A DNA stretch of 64,000 nt from Spongiimicrobium salis (GCF_043678055.1 NZ_JBHEQA010000001.1:2055563-2119562), one strand, 5' to 3'. Numbered from the stretch's first letter, positions 24,498 through 33,328 are shown. Translations and numbers: made by a program. The notes: generated by a model not told the origin, from the letters alone.

Positions 24498-26891
24498 ATG
24501 AAAATTTTTACCACAGTTTTTTTATGCCTGGGAATGGCAATTGGTGCAATGGCACAGCAAAAATACAAGGTATCCGGGAAGTTTTTGGATGAATTTGGTA
24601 GGCCTATGCCTGGAGTAAGTGTATTGGTAAAAGGATCGGATACCGGAACGCAAACAGATTTTCAGGGATACTATGAATTATCGCTTGTAAAAGGACAATA
24701 TACCTTATCTTTTAGTTATTTGGGACCAACAAGGATCGAAAGAAGTTTTTTTCTGGATAGGGATATGAATTTGAATGTGCGATTGGGAGAAGAAATACAG
24801 GCGCTCGATGAAGCCATTGTGTCTGCCTCTCGGGTAAATTCAGATTCCCCGATTACTTTTTCTGAGATCGACAAAGAAGCGATAGAAAAAGTAAATTTAG
24901 GACAGGATATCCCGGTGTTGCTAAATACATTGCCTTCGGTAGTATCCACCACTTTCGACGGTACCGGAATAGGATATACGGATATACGGATCAGGGGGGC
25001 AGATAACTCCAGAATCAATGTAACTTTAAATGGCATTCCCTATAATGATGCAGATAGTCAAGCTACATTTTGGGTTAACCTTCAAGATTTTGCTTCTTCC
25101 GTGGAGAGTATTCAGGTGCAGCGCGGTGTGGGAACTTCTACCAATGGAGCAGGTGCTTTTGGCGCCAGTATTAATGTATTGACCGATAATTATGCAGAAG
25201 AGGCCTTTGGGGAAATTTCAACCTCCTTCGGGAGTTTTAATACCCAAAAACAAACGGTTAAGTTTGGAACAGGGTTGTTGAATGAACATTTTGCCTTTTC
25301 TGGGCGACTATCAAGAATTAAATCCGATGGCTATGTAGATCGTGCCTTTTCCGATTTGAGTTCTTATTTCTTGAGCGGGGTTTACAAAAGTGAAAATACC
25401 TTGATCAAAGCCCTTGTCTTTGGAGGAGAAGAGATTACGGGACTTTCTTTTGCAGGTGTAGATGCGGCAACCTTGGAATCCAATAGAAGGTTTAATGCAG
25501 ACGGACTTTTCTTTGATCAAGATGGGAATCAACAATTTCACGATAATCAGACAGATAATTATAAGCAGGATCATTACCAATTGCACTTTACCCATCAATT
25601 TAATAGTGCCTGGTCTGGAAATATTTCTTTGCACTATACCTATGGGCTTGGATTCTTTGAACAATATATCGATGAAGCTTCTCTTGATTTTTACCGCCTG
25701 TCGCCTTTTGAATCCGGAGGCGAGACCATTACGGATTCGGATTTGGTCACACGTTCCCATTTAAATAGTGATTTCTACGGCACCGTTTTTAATATAAATT
25801 ATAAAACAAACGCCGTCGATGCTATCTTTGGTGGGGGTTGGAACCGTTATGATGGAGAACAATTTGGAGAAATTATTTTTGCAGAATTTGCACCTTTGCC
25901 GAGCCTTCCCACGCGCTTTTTTGATAATGTAAGTGACAAAAAGGATGCAAATGTATATGCCAAGGCCACTTTTAAAGTAGATGAGCAATTTTCATTCTAT
26001 GCGGACGCTCAAATCAGGAATATCGATTACGAGGCTACGGGTAGCTTGTTTACGCCTGGAGCTGTTTTAAACGTAGATGAAAGCTATACTTTTTTTAACC
26101 CCAAAGCTGGGGTAACCTTTAAGGCAAATGAAAAAAACAATCTTTATTTTTCTTATGCCAGGGCCAATAGGGAGCCTGCCAGGGTAGATTTTGAAAATGG
26201 TTCCCCGGAACCAGAACGTTTAAACGATTTTGAATTGGGATGGCGTTTGAACACCAATGCTATAAAAATCAATACCAATATTTTCTACCTTGATTTCGCC
26301 AATCAATTGGTGCTTACCGGAGAGTTAGATCAAGTGGGCTTTCCTATTCGTCAAAACAGCGGGCAAAGTTATCGCTTGGGATTGGAGGTTGATGCTGTCA
26401 TTAGAATTTCCGACAAATGGAGTACACGGCCTAATTTTTCATTGAGTTCCAACAAGAACAAAGATTTTATTGCACAAAGAAATGGGGAGTTTGTAAATTT
26501 TGGAACCACCAATATCTCCTTTTCCCCGGAAATTATTGCAGGAAACGTACTGACCTACGCTCCTGTGGATAATCTTAGCTTTAGTCTATTCAGTAAATAT
26601 GTAGGCGAACAATACTTGGCCAATCTTGATTTGGAAAGTTCTTTATTGGGAAGTTATTTTACGAATGATTTGAATATCCAATATCAGATTCAAGGCCTTT
26701 CTATTTTTAAAGCGATTCTACTTACCGCTCAAATCAATAATATTTTTGATGAAACCTATGAAAACAATGGCTTCTTCTTCAGTTTTGATGTTCCTAATGA
26801 TTCTGGAGTAGGCGTCACTACTTTTGATGGTGCAGGGTTCTACCCTCAAGCGGGCACCAATTTTCTTTTGGGGGCAACATTTAAGTTTTAA
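24498..26891 (+). CDS. TonB-dependent outer-membrane receptor, probably for thiamine
   Basis: A 797-residue receptor started at the ATG at 24498, which puts a clean signal peptide (MKIFTTVFLCLGMAIGAMAQ) first; an upstream in-frame ATG at 24471 adds nine unlikely residues. A CarboxypepD_reg-like domain (about 22-100) is followed by a plug (IRIRGADNSRINVTLNGIPYND) and a barrel ending LLGATFKF. The upstream TPP riboswitch identifies thiamine or a precursor as the probable cargo, as for thiamine receptors of other Bacteroidota. No thiamine biosynthesis genes are in the window; a PnuC homolog lies 8 kb away. Confidence 0.9.
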   Translation: MKIFTTVFLCLGMAIGAMAQQKYKVSGKFLDEFGRPMPGVSVLVKGSDTGTQTDFQGYYELSLVKGQYTLSFSYLGPTRIERSFFLDRDMNLNVRLGEEIQALDEAIVSASRVNSDSPITFSEIDKEAIEKVNLGQDIPVLLNTLPSVVSTTFDGTGIGYTDIRIRGADNSRINVTLNGIPYNDADSQATFWVNLQDFASSVESIQVQRGVGTSTNGAGAFGASINVLTDNYAEEAFGEISTSFGSFNTQKQTVKFGTGLLNEHFAFSGRLSRIKSDGYVDRAFSDLSSYFLSGVYKSENTLIKALVFGGEEITGLSFAGVDAATLESNRRFNADGLFFDQDGNQQFHDNQTDNYKQDHYQLHFTHQFNSAWSGNISLHYTYGLGFFEQYIDEASLDFYRLSPFESGGETITDSDLVTRSHLNSDFYGTVFNINYKTNAVDAIFGGGWNRYDGEQFGEIIFAEFAPLPSLPTRFFDNVSDKKDANVYAKATFKVDEQFSFYADAQIRNIDYEATGSLFTPGAVLNVDESYTFFNPKAGVTFKANEKNNLYFSYARANREPARVDFENGSPEPERLNDFELGWRLNTNAIKINTNIFYLDFANQLVLTGELDQVGFPIRQNSGQSYRLGLEVDAVIRISDKWSTRPNFSLSSNKNKDFIAQRNGEFVNFGTTNISFSPEIIAGNVLTYAPVDNLSFSLFSKYVGEQYLANLDLESSLLGSYFTNDLNIQYQIQGLSIFKAILLTAQINNIFDETYENNGFFFSFDVPNDSGVGVTTFDGAGFYPQAGTNFLLGATFKF

Positions 26892-26926
26892 AAGGTAGAA
26901 TGCCCTTGTTTTTTAAGGGAAACGGG

Positions 26927-26934
26927 TATTTTTG
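26927..26934 (+). promoter_or_regulatory. -7 element for the SHOCT-protein operon
   Basis: TATTTTTG matches TAnnTTTG, 21 bases before the ATG at 26956. A short inverted repeat (CCCTT/AAGGG) that could end the receptor transcript lies just upstream. Confidence 0.5.
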
Positions 26935-26955
26935 TGTTATCCTAAGCAAAATCGT

Positions 26956-27342
26956 ATGACACATTCATTATACTTGGTTCAAAGCGGGGAAGATATTCCT
27001 GCAGAGTTGGAAGAATTTGTTTCAAATTTGCCGATCATTATTCTGATCGTCATAGTGCTTTTCTATTTTCTTCCCTCTATCATTGCCCTTTTTCGAGCAA
27101 AGCCTAATACCATTGCTATTATGGCGCTCAATCTTTTTTTGGGATGCACCCTAGTGGGCTGGGTCGTAGCACTTGTTTGGAGTCTCTCCGCCAATTCAAA
27201 ACCGGTCATTGTACAGCAGGCACCCCATAAAGAGAAGAATGCGGATGAATTTGAGAAATTAGCACGATTAAAGAAATTATTGGACGATGGAGCTATTACT
27301 GAACAGGAATATATCATTCAGAAGAACAAGCTTTTAAAATAA
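26956..27342 (+). CDS. Superinfection-immunity-like membrane protein with SHOCT domain
   Basis: A 128-residue protein from the ATG at 26956. Two hydrophobic segments (about 21-41 and 52-72) frame the ALFRAKPNTIAIMALNLFLGCTLVGWVVALVW motif region of the Imm_superinfect family. The C-terminal EKLARLKKLLDDGAITEQEYIIQKNKLL is a SHOCT (short C-terminal) domain. Despite the family name, chromosomal copies are common and need not concern phage. It is followed after 4 bp by the SRPBCC gene, so it heads a three-gene operon. Confidence 0.8.
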   Translation: MTHSLYLVQSGEDIPAELEEFVSNLPIIILIVIVLFYFLPSIIALFRAKPNTIAIMALNLFLGCTLVGWVVALVWSLSANSKPVIVQQAPHKEKNADEFEKLARLKKLLDDGAITEQEYIIQKNKLLK

Positions 27343-27346
27343 TCAA

Positions 27347-27826
27347 ATGATGCCGCTGATTGAACAAATATATAGGATAAAGGCGGATATTGATATTGTT
27401 TTTGATCTTGCCAGGAGTATTGATCTCCATCAAATTTCTACAGCGCATACCAAAGAGAAGGCCATAGCGGGAAAGACGAGTGGCCTTTTGGAGCTTCATG
27501 AGCAGGTAACATGGCGTGCAAAACACTTTGGAATCTATCAAAATCTAACTTCTGAGATGAGGGAATTGAAGAAACCCAATTACTTTGTGGATGAGATGGT
27601 TGCTGGTGCTTTCCAAAGCTTTAGGCACGAACATTGGTTTGAAAGTAGCCAAGGGGTTACTGTGATGACCGACCGTTTTGATTACCGTGCGCCTCTTGGG
27701 ATCTTAGGGAAGTGCGCGGATTACGTTTTCCTTAAAAAATACATGGAAACTTTTTTAAACCAACGTAATCTGGTGGTTAAAGAATTTGCGGAATCGGGCA
27801 GATGGAAAGAAGTGTTACCGTATTAG
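27347..27826 (+). CDS. SRPBCC-family (START-like) protein
   Basis: A 159-residue soluble protein with the helix-grip pattern of SRPBCC 'cell division inhibitor/cyclase-like' proteins (IKADIDIVFDLARSIDLH, VTWRAKHFGI, FDYRAPLGILGKCADYVFLKKYM near the end). Such proteins bind hydrophobic ligands in a cavity; the ligand is unknown. It is the middle gene of an operon with the SHOCT and HEAT-repeat genes. Two ATG codons lie in tandem at the start. Confidence 0.78.
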   Translation: MMPLIEQIYRIKADIDIVFDLARSIDLHQISTAHTKEKAIAGKTSGLLELHEQVTWRAKHFGIYQNLTSEMRELKKPNYFVDEMVAGAFQSFRHEHWFESSQGVTVMTDRFDYRAPLGILGKCADYVFLKKYMETFLNQRNLVVKEFAESGRWKEVLPY

Positions 27827-27838
27827 AAGATATGGACT

Positions 27839-28609
27839 ATGGGGTTTTATGATCTTTCAAAAGAAGCACGTGAACAACTCGTTGAGAAAATCAACCGAGA
27901 GCTTCATGAAGATATTGCTGCTCAAAGTCAGCAGTACTTGCTTTTATATTTTTCGGATGAAGATACCTACATCCGTAAAACCGCCTATTTGGCCATAGGA
28001 AGGTTGTATAAGGCACAACCGAAACGGCGAATGGCTATTCTTAAGGTGCTTGGAAAGTTGTTAAGAGCAGATTTGGAGAAAATAAGGCAGACCGTTGTCA
28101 ATGCTGCTGGTGAAATAGGAATGCTTCATTTTAAGGAAGTACAAGCTTTTTTTGATACAGCTTTGTTCGATTCGCATCATACGGTCCGCAATGCCGTAAT
28201 AGGGTCAGTGAAGAAAATGAGTGCAAAAAATCCGGTTCCCGTTTTGGCTTGGGCTAAAACCTATTTGGAACATCCCAATAAAGAAATTCGAAGGGAAATT
28301 TGCCACGGAATAGAATTGAGAGGGCGTACACATCCTCAGGATATTCTCCCCTTATTGGCCCAACTGCAATTTGACGCCACCGCGAGAGTCAGGAATACTT
28401 TGATTCATGTATTGGGGCAGATTGCCTATAAAAAGGGATGTCTGGAAACTGTTATGGAAGCACTAAAATATTGGGAAAATAAGGCCCTCGTAGCTGCCGC
28501 CATTGATGAAATCATTGATGTTCATCATAGGTACAGAAGTTTTTCCCATTACACCCAAGAACAGGCTATTGCTTATATTGATCGTGTGAATATTTTAAAA
28601 AAGAAATAA
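27839..28609 (+). CDS. HEAT-repeat protein
   Basis: A 256-residue all-helical protein. Repeats of about 35 residues are visible (YIRKTAYLAIGRLYK, KIRQTVVNAAGEIGML, HHTVRNAVIGSVKKM, KEIRREICHGIELRG, ARVRNTLIHVLGQIA). Such solenoids serve as protein-binding scaffolds; there is no catalytic domain. It is the last gene of the SHOCT-SRPBCC operon, 12 bp after the previous stop. The partner is unknown. Confidence 0.78.
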   Translation: MGFYDLSKEAREQLVEKINRELHEDIAAQSQQYLLLYFSDEDTYIRKTAYLAIGRLYKAQPKRRMAILKVLGKLLRADLEKIRQTVVNAAGEIGMLHFKEVQAFFDTALFDSHHTVRNAVIGSVKKMSAKNPVPVLAWAKTYLEHPNKEIRREICHGIELRGRTHPQDILPLLAQLQFDATARVRNTLIHVLGQIAYKKGCLETVMEALKYWENKALVAAAIDEIIDVHHRYRSFSHYTQEQAIAYIDRVNILKKK

Positions 28610-28615
28610 GCTCCC

Positions 28616-29053
28616 TTAATTGGAAATTACAATGGTATTTCCATTAGAGGTGGCCCGATATTCCAATAGATCGAAAAAACGACCTTCTTCCTGTTCCAAA
28701 TTTAAAAACTGCCCGGTGAAAAGGCTATACTGGTAGTTTTCGCAAGGACAGGTAACCGAAGTTCCGGTAAGCTCCATGGTAGAGCAAGAGTTTGGAGCGT
28801 GATTGGGACAACTGGCTTCAAAGGCGCGGAATTGTCCAATTCCTGCATTGACCACAAAAACACCCCGCGTACCCACACCAGGGTTGTTAATGAAGACCGC
28901 ATTACCAATAGTATTCAAGGGACTAAACAAGGGAAGATTAAGGTTGATGTCAAAACGAAAGCCTATTTCTTGTAAAAACGGATTGCGATTACTTCGGTCA
29001 TTCGTACAGGAAAGTAGACAAATCAATAAAAAAACACCTAAAATACGTTTCAT
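28616..29053 (-). CDS. Rieske-like lipoprotein with non-canonical cluster motif
   Basis: A 145-residue lipoprotein; the ATG at 29053 puts a lipobox (LLICLLSC) at the N-terminus, so it is anchored in a membrane on the periplasmic side. The fold resembles a Rieske domain (EASCPNHAPNSC, then SVTCPCENYQYSLFTGQF), but the standard CxH/CxxH ligands are replaced by CxxH and CPCE, so the second His is missing. It may be a cluster-free structural relative. Divergent from greA, and converges with the HEAT-repeat gene. Confidence 0.65.
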   Translation of the reverse strand: MKRILGVFLLICLLSCTNDRSNRNPFLQEIGFRFDINLNLPLFSPLNTIGNAVFINNPGVGTRGVFVVNAGIGQFRAFEASCPNHAPNSCSTMELTGTSVTCPCENYQYSLFTGQFLNLEQEEGRFFDLLEYRATSNGNTIVISN

Positions 29054-29103
29054 AGCAGCAGTTCTATTTAAGATAACTTCAACAAAATTGAACAAAAAAT
29101 ATG

Positions 29104-29139
29104 TATATTTGTCTTAAATCCTCTATAAAAAGAGGATTT
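29104..29139 (+). promoter_or_regulatory. greA promoter -7 element and leader hairpin
   Basis: TATATTTG at 29104-29111 matches TAnnTTTG. Directly after the expected start of transcription, AAATCCTCT (29116-29124) pairs with AGAGGATTT (29131-29139) around ATAAAA and is followed by TTTCTTATTT. This is a terminator-like hairpin inside the greA leader, 24 bases before the ATG. Confidence 0.55.
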
Positions 29140-29163
29140 TCTTATTTAGTAAATAGTGCAATC

Positions 29164-29640
29164 ATGAGTAAGATATCATATTATACAGCAGAAGGATTAA
29201 AAAATCTAAGGGAAGAACTCAATCAGCTTAAAGATGTAGAACGCCCTAAAGCCTCCAATGCCATCGCTGAAGCCAGGGATAAAGGGGATCTGTCGGAAAA
29301 TGCAGAATATGATGCCGCAAAGGAAGCCCAAGGCTTATTGGAGATGCGGATAGCCAAATTAGAGGAAGTATTGGCCAATGCCCGATTAATTGATGAATCG
29401 CAATTGGATACTTCTAAAGTATTGGTATTGTCTACGGTGAAATTAAAAAATCAAAACAATGGTATGGAAATGAAATATACCTTGGTGGCCGAGAGTGAAG
29501 CAGATTTAAAAGCCGGAAAAATATCAGTCAATTCCCCAATAGGAAAAGGTCTTTTGGGAAAAGAAGTAGGTGATGTAGCCGAGATTACGGTCCCTAATGG
29601 AACTATAAAGTTTGACATTTTAGAAATCACAAGGGAGTAA
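29164..29640 (+). CDS. greA: Transcription elongation factor GreA
   Basis: A 158-residue GreA from the ATG at 29164 (MSKISYYTAEGLKNLREEL). The N-terminal coiled coil carries DKGDLSENAEYDAAKE at its tip, with the acidic residues that enter the RNA polymerase secondary channel and stimulate transcript cleavage. The C-terminal FKBP-like domain reads ISVNSPIGKGLLGKEVGD. Standard length. The HIT gene follows 37 bp downstream. Confidence 0.97.
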   Translation: MSKISYYTAEGLKNLREELNQLKDVERPKASNAIAEARDKGDLSENAEYDAAKEAQGLLEMRIAKLEEVLANARLIDESQLDTSKVLVLSTVKLKNQNNGMEMKYTLVAESEADLKAGKISVNSPIGKGLLGKEVGDVAEITVPNGTIKFDILEITRE

Positions 29641-29677
29641 GGGTTCCTTTTTGGAAATCGCCCAAATACAAGTATAC

Positions 29678-30070
29678 ATGGCCAGTATTTTTACAAAGAT
29701 CATCAAGGGAGAAATTCCATGTTATAAAATCGCAGAAGATGCGGACTATTTTGCGTTTTTAGATATCAATCCAAATTCCAAAGGCCATACGCTCTGTATT
29801 CCAAAAAAGGAGGTGGATAAGTTGCTAGATTTGGATGAAGCTACCTACATGGGTCTTATGGCATTTTCCAGAAAAGTAGGAAAAGCGATAGAAAAAACAA
29901 TGGATTGCCAACGTGTTGGGATGACGGTCATTGGCTTGGAAGTTCCTCACGTACATGTACACCTTATCCCCTTGCACTCTATGGCGGATGCAGTTTTTCA
30001 CCATAAAGTGAAATTGACCCATGAAGAGTTTCTTGCTGTGGCAGAGAAAATCAAAGCGGCCTTGGACTAA
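29678..30070 (+). CDS. HIT-family nucleotide hydrolase/transferase
   Basis: A 130-residue histidine-triad protein from the ATG at 29678 (MASIFTKIIKGEIPCYKI). The triad HVHVHLIPL is near the C-terminus, with the middle His as the nucleophile. Members of this branch (HinT-like) hydrolyse AMP-N or AMP-lysine bonds. It follows greA and is probably co-transcribed with it. Confidence 0.93.
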   Translation: MASIFTKIIKGEIPCYKIAEDADYFAFLDINPNSKGHTLCIPKKEVDKLLDLDEATYMGLMAFSRKVGKAIEKTMDCQRVGMTVIGLEVPHVHVHLIPLHSMADAVFHHKVKLTHEEFLAVAEKIKAALD

Positions 30071-30225
30071 AACCTTTGCCATGGCATCATAAATATGCCG
30101 ATGCGATAGCTGCAAAAATAACATGCGCTCGTGAAGGTTTTCAGAAAAAGGAAGTTGTGACCCAACGTAATGGAATTGTATCAGGGTACGACTGAAGTAT
30201 TCCATAAGCATGAATTTTTTCAAAA

Positions 30226-30954
30226 ATGATCTACTCCTTAAAAAATAATGAAACCATTGTTCCCCATGATCGGAATGTGTGTGTGCTGTTTCACGGAAGT
30301 ATAACCATTAGTGTAGCAGGGAATACCAAAGCCATAGGGTCCAAGCACTTTTTTTTCTTTGATACCTCTTTTGAGATTGTGGCCGCTTCTCCTTTTCTAG
30401 AAGGATTTATCATAGGATTAGATGCGGAGTTTTTAAAAAACTTTCCGGATATTACCTCGGCTTCACAAGAAATGGCCCCATTTAAAACAGTGCCCATAAA
30501 AAAGATAGACAGCAAAAAAAGCCAGATCAAAGCCATGCTCGATGCTGATGCAAATAGGCGTTTGTCAGAGAGTTATTCCCATATTCTTTGGAGTGAATTG
30601 ATACGGGAATACCAAGATCAAGGACAGACCTTGTCTACTATAGGGCAATTCTCGGCCCTAATCGATCAACATATAGAACACAATTATTGTGCAGGTACTT
30701 ACGCTGAAATGATGGGGGTGCCGCTAAAAAAATTGATTAAGGAGGTTAAAAAAAGCGAGAATAAAACACCCTGTAATTTTATTACGGAAAAAGTCATCGA
30801 AAAGGCGAAATACAAATTAACGCATACCGATGATACCAGTCAAATGATCGCCTATCAGCTAGGCTTTGATGATCCATACTATTTCATCAAGTATTTCAAA
30901 AAAAATACGAGTGTCACACCTACGCAATTTAGGGCACAATTCCCTATTTCCTGA
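30226..30954 (+). CDS. AraC-family transcriptional regulator
   Basis: A 242-residue protein. The first about 135 residues form a sensor domain without clear homology; the last about 100 are the two-HTH AraC domain (GTYAEMMGVPLKKLIKEVKKSE, then QMIAYQLGFDDPYYFIKYFKKNTSVTPTQFR). The next gene on the same strand, a peroxiredoxin-like gene, begins 97 bp later, and between them sits a 20-bp direct repeat just upstream of a TAnnTTTG promoter. It probably activates that gene. Confidence 0.9.
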   Translation: MIYSLKNNETIVPHDRNVCVLFHGSITISVAGNTKAIGSKHFFFFDTSFEIVAASPFLEGFIIGLDAEFLKNFPDITSASQEMAPFKTVPIKKIDSKKSQIKAMLDADANRRLSESYSHILWSELIREYQDQGQTLSTIGQFSALIDQHIEHNYCAGTYAEMMGVPLKKLIKEVKKSENKTPCNFITEKVIEKAKYKLTHTDDTSQMIAYQLGFDDPYYFIKYFKKNTSVTPTQFRAQFPIS

Positions 30955-30964
30955 TTCGCGGGAA

Positions 30965-31013
30965 TTTTTTCCATCTTTTCATCATTTTTTCCATTTTCCC
31001 ATCCCTACTTTTG
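30965..31013 (+). promoter_or_regulatory. Probable AraC-type operator and promoter of the peroxiredoxin-like gene
   Basis: Two direct repeats of 20 bp stand head to tail at 30965-30984 and 30985-31004; both open TTTTTTCCAT and they agree at 16 of 20 positions. The period is close to two helical turns, as for AraC half-sites. TACTTTTG (31006-31013) directly follows and matches the -7 consensus, so the second half-site covers the -33 region. Confidence 0.6.
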
Positions 31014-31050
31014 GTGGATCTTTGCGTTAAGAAATTAAAAAAATAACGCA

Positions 31051-31704
31051 ATGAATTTATCAAATACCCTCGCAGCGCGAAAAGCAAAGAACGCACAAAA
31101 TATTCCGGCCGAAAAATGGGCCATTATGGAACATAGCACTAACGAACTCAAAGCACTTAAACTTGGAGATAAGGCCCTAAAAGTGGGGGACAGTTTGCCT
31201 GTTTTTAACTTGCCCAATGTTCATGGAAATCCGCTTTCCCTTGGGGATTTTCAACAGGAATTTCTCATCATTTCCTTTTATAGGGGAGGATGGTGCCCTT
31301 TTTGTAATATGGAGTTGAAGGCACTACAGCAACAACTTCCCGAATTGCAAAAATTAGGAGCCGAGCTGATAGCGATTTCCCCTGAGATGCCGGATCACTC
31401 CTTAACGACCTCAGAGAAAAATGAACTTAGTTTTACCGTATTGAGTGATGCAAATAATGTTTATGCGAAATCTTTGGGATTGGTATTCCAACTTCCAGAA
31501 GATTTAAGGACCGTATACCATTCATTTAATCTTCATGTGGATGTACACAATGGGAACAAGGCTTATGAATTGCCCATGCCCGCCACTTACATCGTCAATA
31601 AGGAAAGAAAGGTGGTCTATAGTTTTGTTCCTGAGGATTATACCGAAAGATTAGACCCGGAAATCATAAAAGAAGTGCTCAGTGAACGGGGAATCAATTC
31701 ATAA
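31051..31704 (+). CDS. Peroxiredoxin-like (AhpC/TSA superfamily) protein
   Basis: A 217-residue thioredoxin-fold protein. The active-site region reads RGGWCPFCNMELKAL, a CxxC motif where classical peroxiredoxins have a single peroxidatic Cys, as in the PRXL2/AhpC-TSA-like branch. There is no signal peptide, so it is cytoplasmic. It would reduce peroxides or act as a thiol reductase. It is probably controlled by the AraC-type regulator directly upstream. Confidence 0.87.
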   Translation: MNLSNTLAARKAKNAQNIPAEKWAIMEHSTNELKALKLGDKALKVGDSLPVFNLPNVHGNPLSLGDFQQEFLIISFYRGGWCPFCNMELKALQQQLPELQKLGAELIAISPEMPDHSLTTSEKNELSFTVLSDANNVYAKSLGLVFQLPEDLRTVYHSFNLHVDVHNGNKAYELPMPATYIVNKERKVVYSFVPEDYTERLDPEIIKEVLSERGINS

Positions 31705-31803
31705 ATCCAAGAAGTCCGAAAAGTGAAATGGTCCCAAGCTTCTTTTTCTTTTTTTGCATGCAGTGGCTTTTCTGTACCTTTAGAAAAGTAAAATAGGAGT
31801 GTA

Positions 31804-32298
31804 ATGAACAAGAAAACACATGGGTATGTCATTGCTCTTGTCCTTCTGCTTTTTGGGACAGGACTATGGGCACAGGAAAACGAAAAAGAAGCCTTGGCCA
31901 AATTGTCCTTTATGATGGGAAATTGGAAAGGGACATCCACGGTCTATAGCAAGGATACTACTAAAAGTGTTGAGGTAACAGAAAAGGTACAGTATATCTT
32001 GGAGGGAAATCTAATGGTTTTAGACGTGAAGTCGCCCCTGATACAACTGCATACCGTCATCAGCTATAATATGGAGGAAGGTGTTTATTATTACAGCCCT
32101 TTTTCCAATAGAGGTGGAGCAAGCTATAAAGGAAGGTACGAAGAAGGGAAATTTAAGGTCACTTTTAGTGAAAAAAGAAGATTGACCTTTGAAAGAACAC
32201 CCGAAGGTGCTTTTCATGAATACGGGGAGAAACTCACGAATGGGGTTTGGGAAAAGTATTTTGAAGATGTATTATATCCTTTTCCGGAAGGAGAATAG
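31804..32298 (+). CDS. Secreted DUF1579-like (lipocalin-type) protein
   Basis: A 164-residue protein with a signal peptide (about 1-24, ending LWAQ). The mature part reads ALAKLSFMMGNWKGTSTVYSKD and then a run of alternating strands with YNMEEGVYYYSPFSNRGG; the 'F..GNW.G' opening is typical of DUF1579/THAP4-like beta-barrels. The ligand is unknown. It follows the peroxiredoxin-like gene by 99 bp. Confidence 0.65.
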   Translation: MNKKTHGYVIALVLLLFGTGLWAQENEKEALAKLSFMMGNWKGTSTVYSKDTTKSVEVTEKVQYILEGNLMVLDVKSPLIQLHTVISYNMEEGVYYYSPFSNRGGASYKGRYEEGKFKVTFSEKRRLTFERTPEGAFHEYGEKLTNGVWEKYFEDVLYPFPEGE

Positions 32299-32371
32299 GT
32301 TTGTCCTACTTCGGTAGATTTTTTGGAGCAGCTATTAAAAATCAACTTGCTTTTCTGTACATTGGTTGCCT

Positions 32372-33328
32372 ATGAAATTAAAACGACTACATTTAGGTTT
32401 TTTGAGCATTTTTATCGTGTTCCTGAGTTGTGCGGGCATTTCTAAAAAAGACGATACAGATTGGTGCGGACAACCTTTAAGGCCACAATTTAAGGGGTTG
32501 AAAGAGATAAGTGTATCAAGCCATTGGTTTAAAGTATACGAAGTGGGGCACAATACCTATGCTATTGCAGAACCTTTTAATTTTCAAGAAGTAATTTCCT
32601 ATCTGATTATCGGGAAAGAAATGGCATTGTTGTTCGATTCCGGGATGGGCATGGCATCTATGGCCGCTACAGTTCAAGAACTCACCCAACTTCCGATAAC
32701 CGTATTGAATTCCCATACCCACTATGACCATATAGGAGGAAATTATGAGTTCAATACGATCCTCGCCATGAATACTTCTTTTACCAAGGCACGTGCCCAA
32801 CATGGTTTGCCACATTCTTTTGTACAACATGAAGTGCGCAAAAATGCCTTGTGTTTGGATAAAATCAAAGGATTGGATACGCTAAACTATCATATCAAAG
32901 GGTTTTCGATAACAAGATTTATTACCGATAAAACGGTGATCGATTTAGGGAATAGAAAATTGGAAGTACTAGCTACCCCAGGTCATACACCCGATGCGAT
33001 TTCAGTATTGGATGAGGAAAATGGATATTTGTGGACAGGGGATACTTTCTATGAAGCGCCAATTTGGTTGTTCGATGAGGAGACGGATTTAAAGGAATAT
33101 CAGAAGAGCATTCAGAAACTTTCTGCTTTACATCCCAAATTGAACAAAGTATTTCCCGCCCACAATACTCCAGTGGCAGAACCAATCCGCTTGCAAGAAT
33201 TGGTAGCAGCTTTTGATGAGGTGTTACGAGGTGTTGTACGACCAACTGAAGAAGCGGAAGATTCTTTTGTCTTTAACTTTCCATATTTCTCTTTTGTAAT
33301 TCGAAAAGAACTCCTTTCCTTGGATTAA
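32372..33328 (+). CDS. MBL-fold metallo-hydrolase lipoprotein
   Basis: A 318-residue metallo-beta-lactamase-fold protein started at the ATG at 32372 (an in-frame TTG lies 6 bases upstream). The N-terminus has a lipobox (FIVFLSCAG), so it is membrane-anchored. Zinc motifs: SHTHYDHIGG (HxHxDH), TPGHTPDAI, WTGDTFYEAP and the distal FPAHNTPV. All ligands are present, so it should be an active hydrolase; the substrate is unknown. Confidence 0.88.
   Translation: MKLKRLHLGFLSIFIVFLSCAGISKKDDTDWCGQPLRPQFKGLKEISVSSHWFKVYEVGHNTYAIAEPFNFQEVISYLIIGKEMALLFDSGMGMASMAATVQELTQLPITVLNSHTHYDHIGGNYEFNTILAMNTSFTKARAQHGLPHSFVQHEVRKNALCLDKIKGLDTLNYHIKGFSITRFITDKTVIDLGNRKLEVLATPGHTPDAISVLDEENGYLWTGDTFYEAPIWLFDEETDLKEYQKSIQKLSALHPKLNKVFPAHNTPVAEPIRLQELVAAFDEVLRGVVRPTEEAEDSFVFNFPYFSFVIRKELLSLD

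Noticed and set aside
29825..30223. Minus-strand open frame overlapping the HIT gene and the gap before the AraC gene
   Set aside because: Most of it is antisense to the HIT gene and the translated sequence resembles nothing; the 155-bp gap itself shows no gene.
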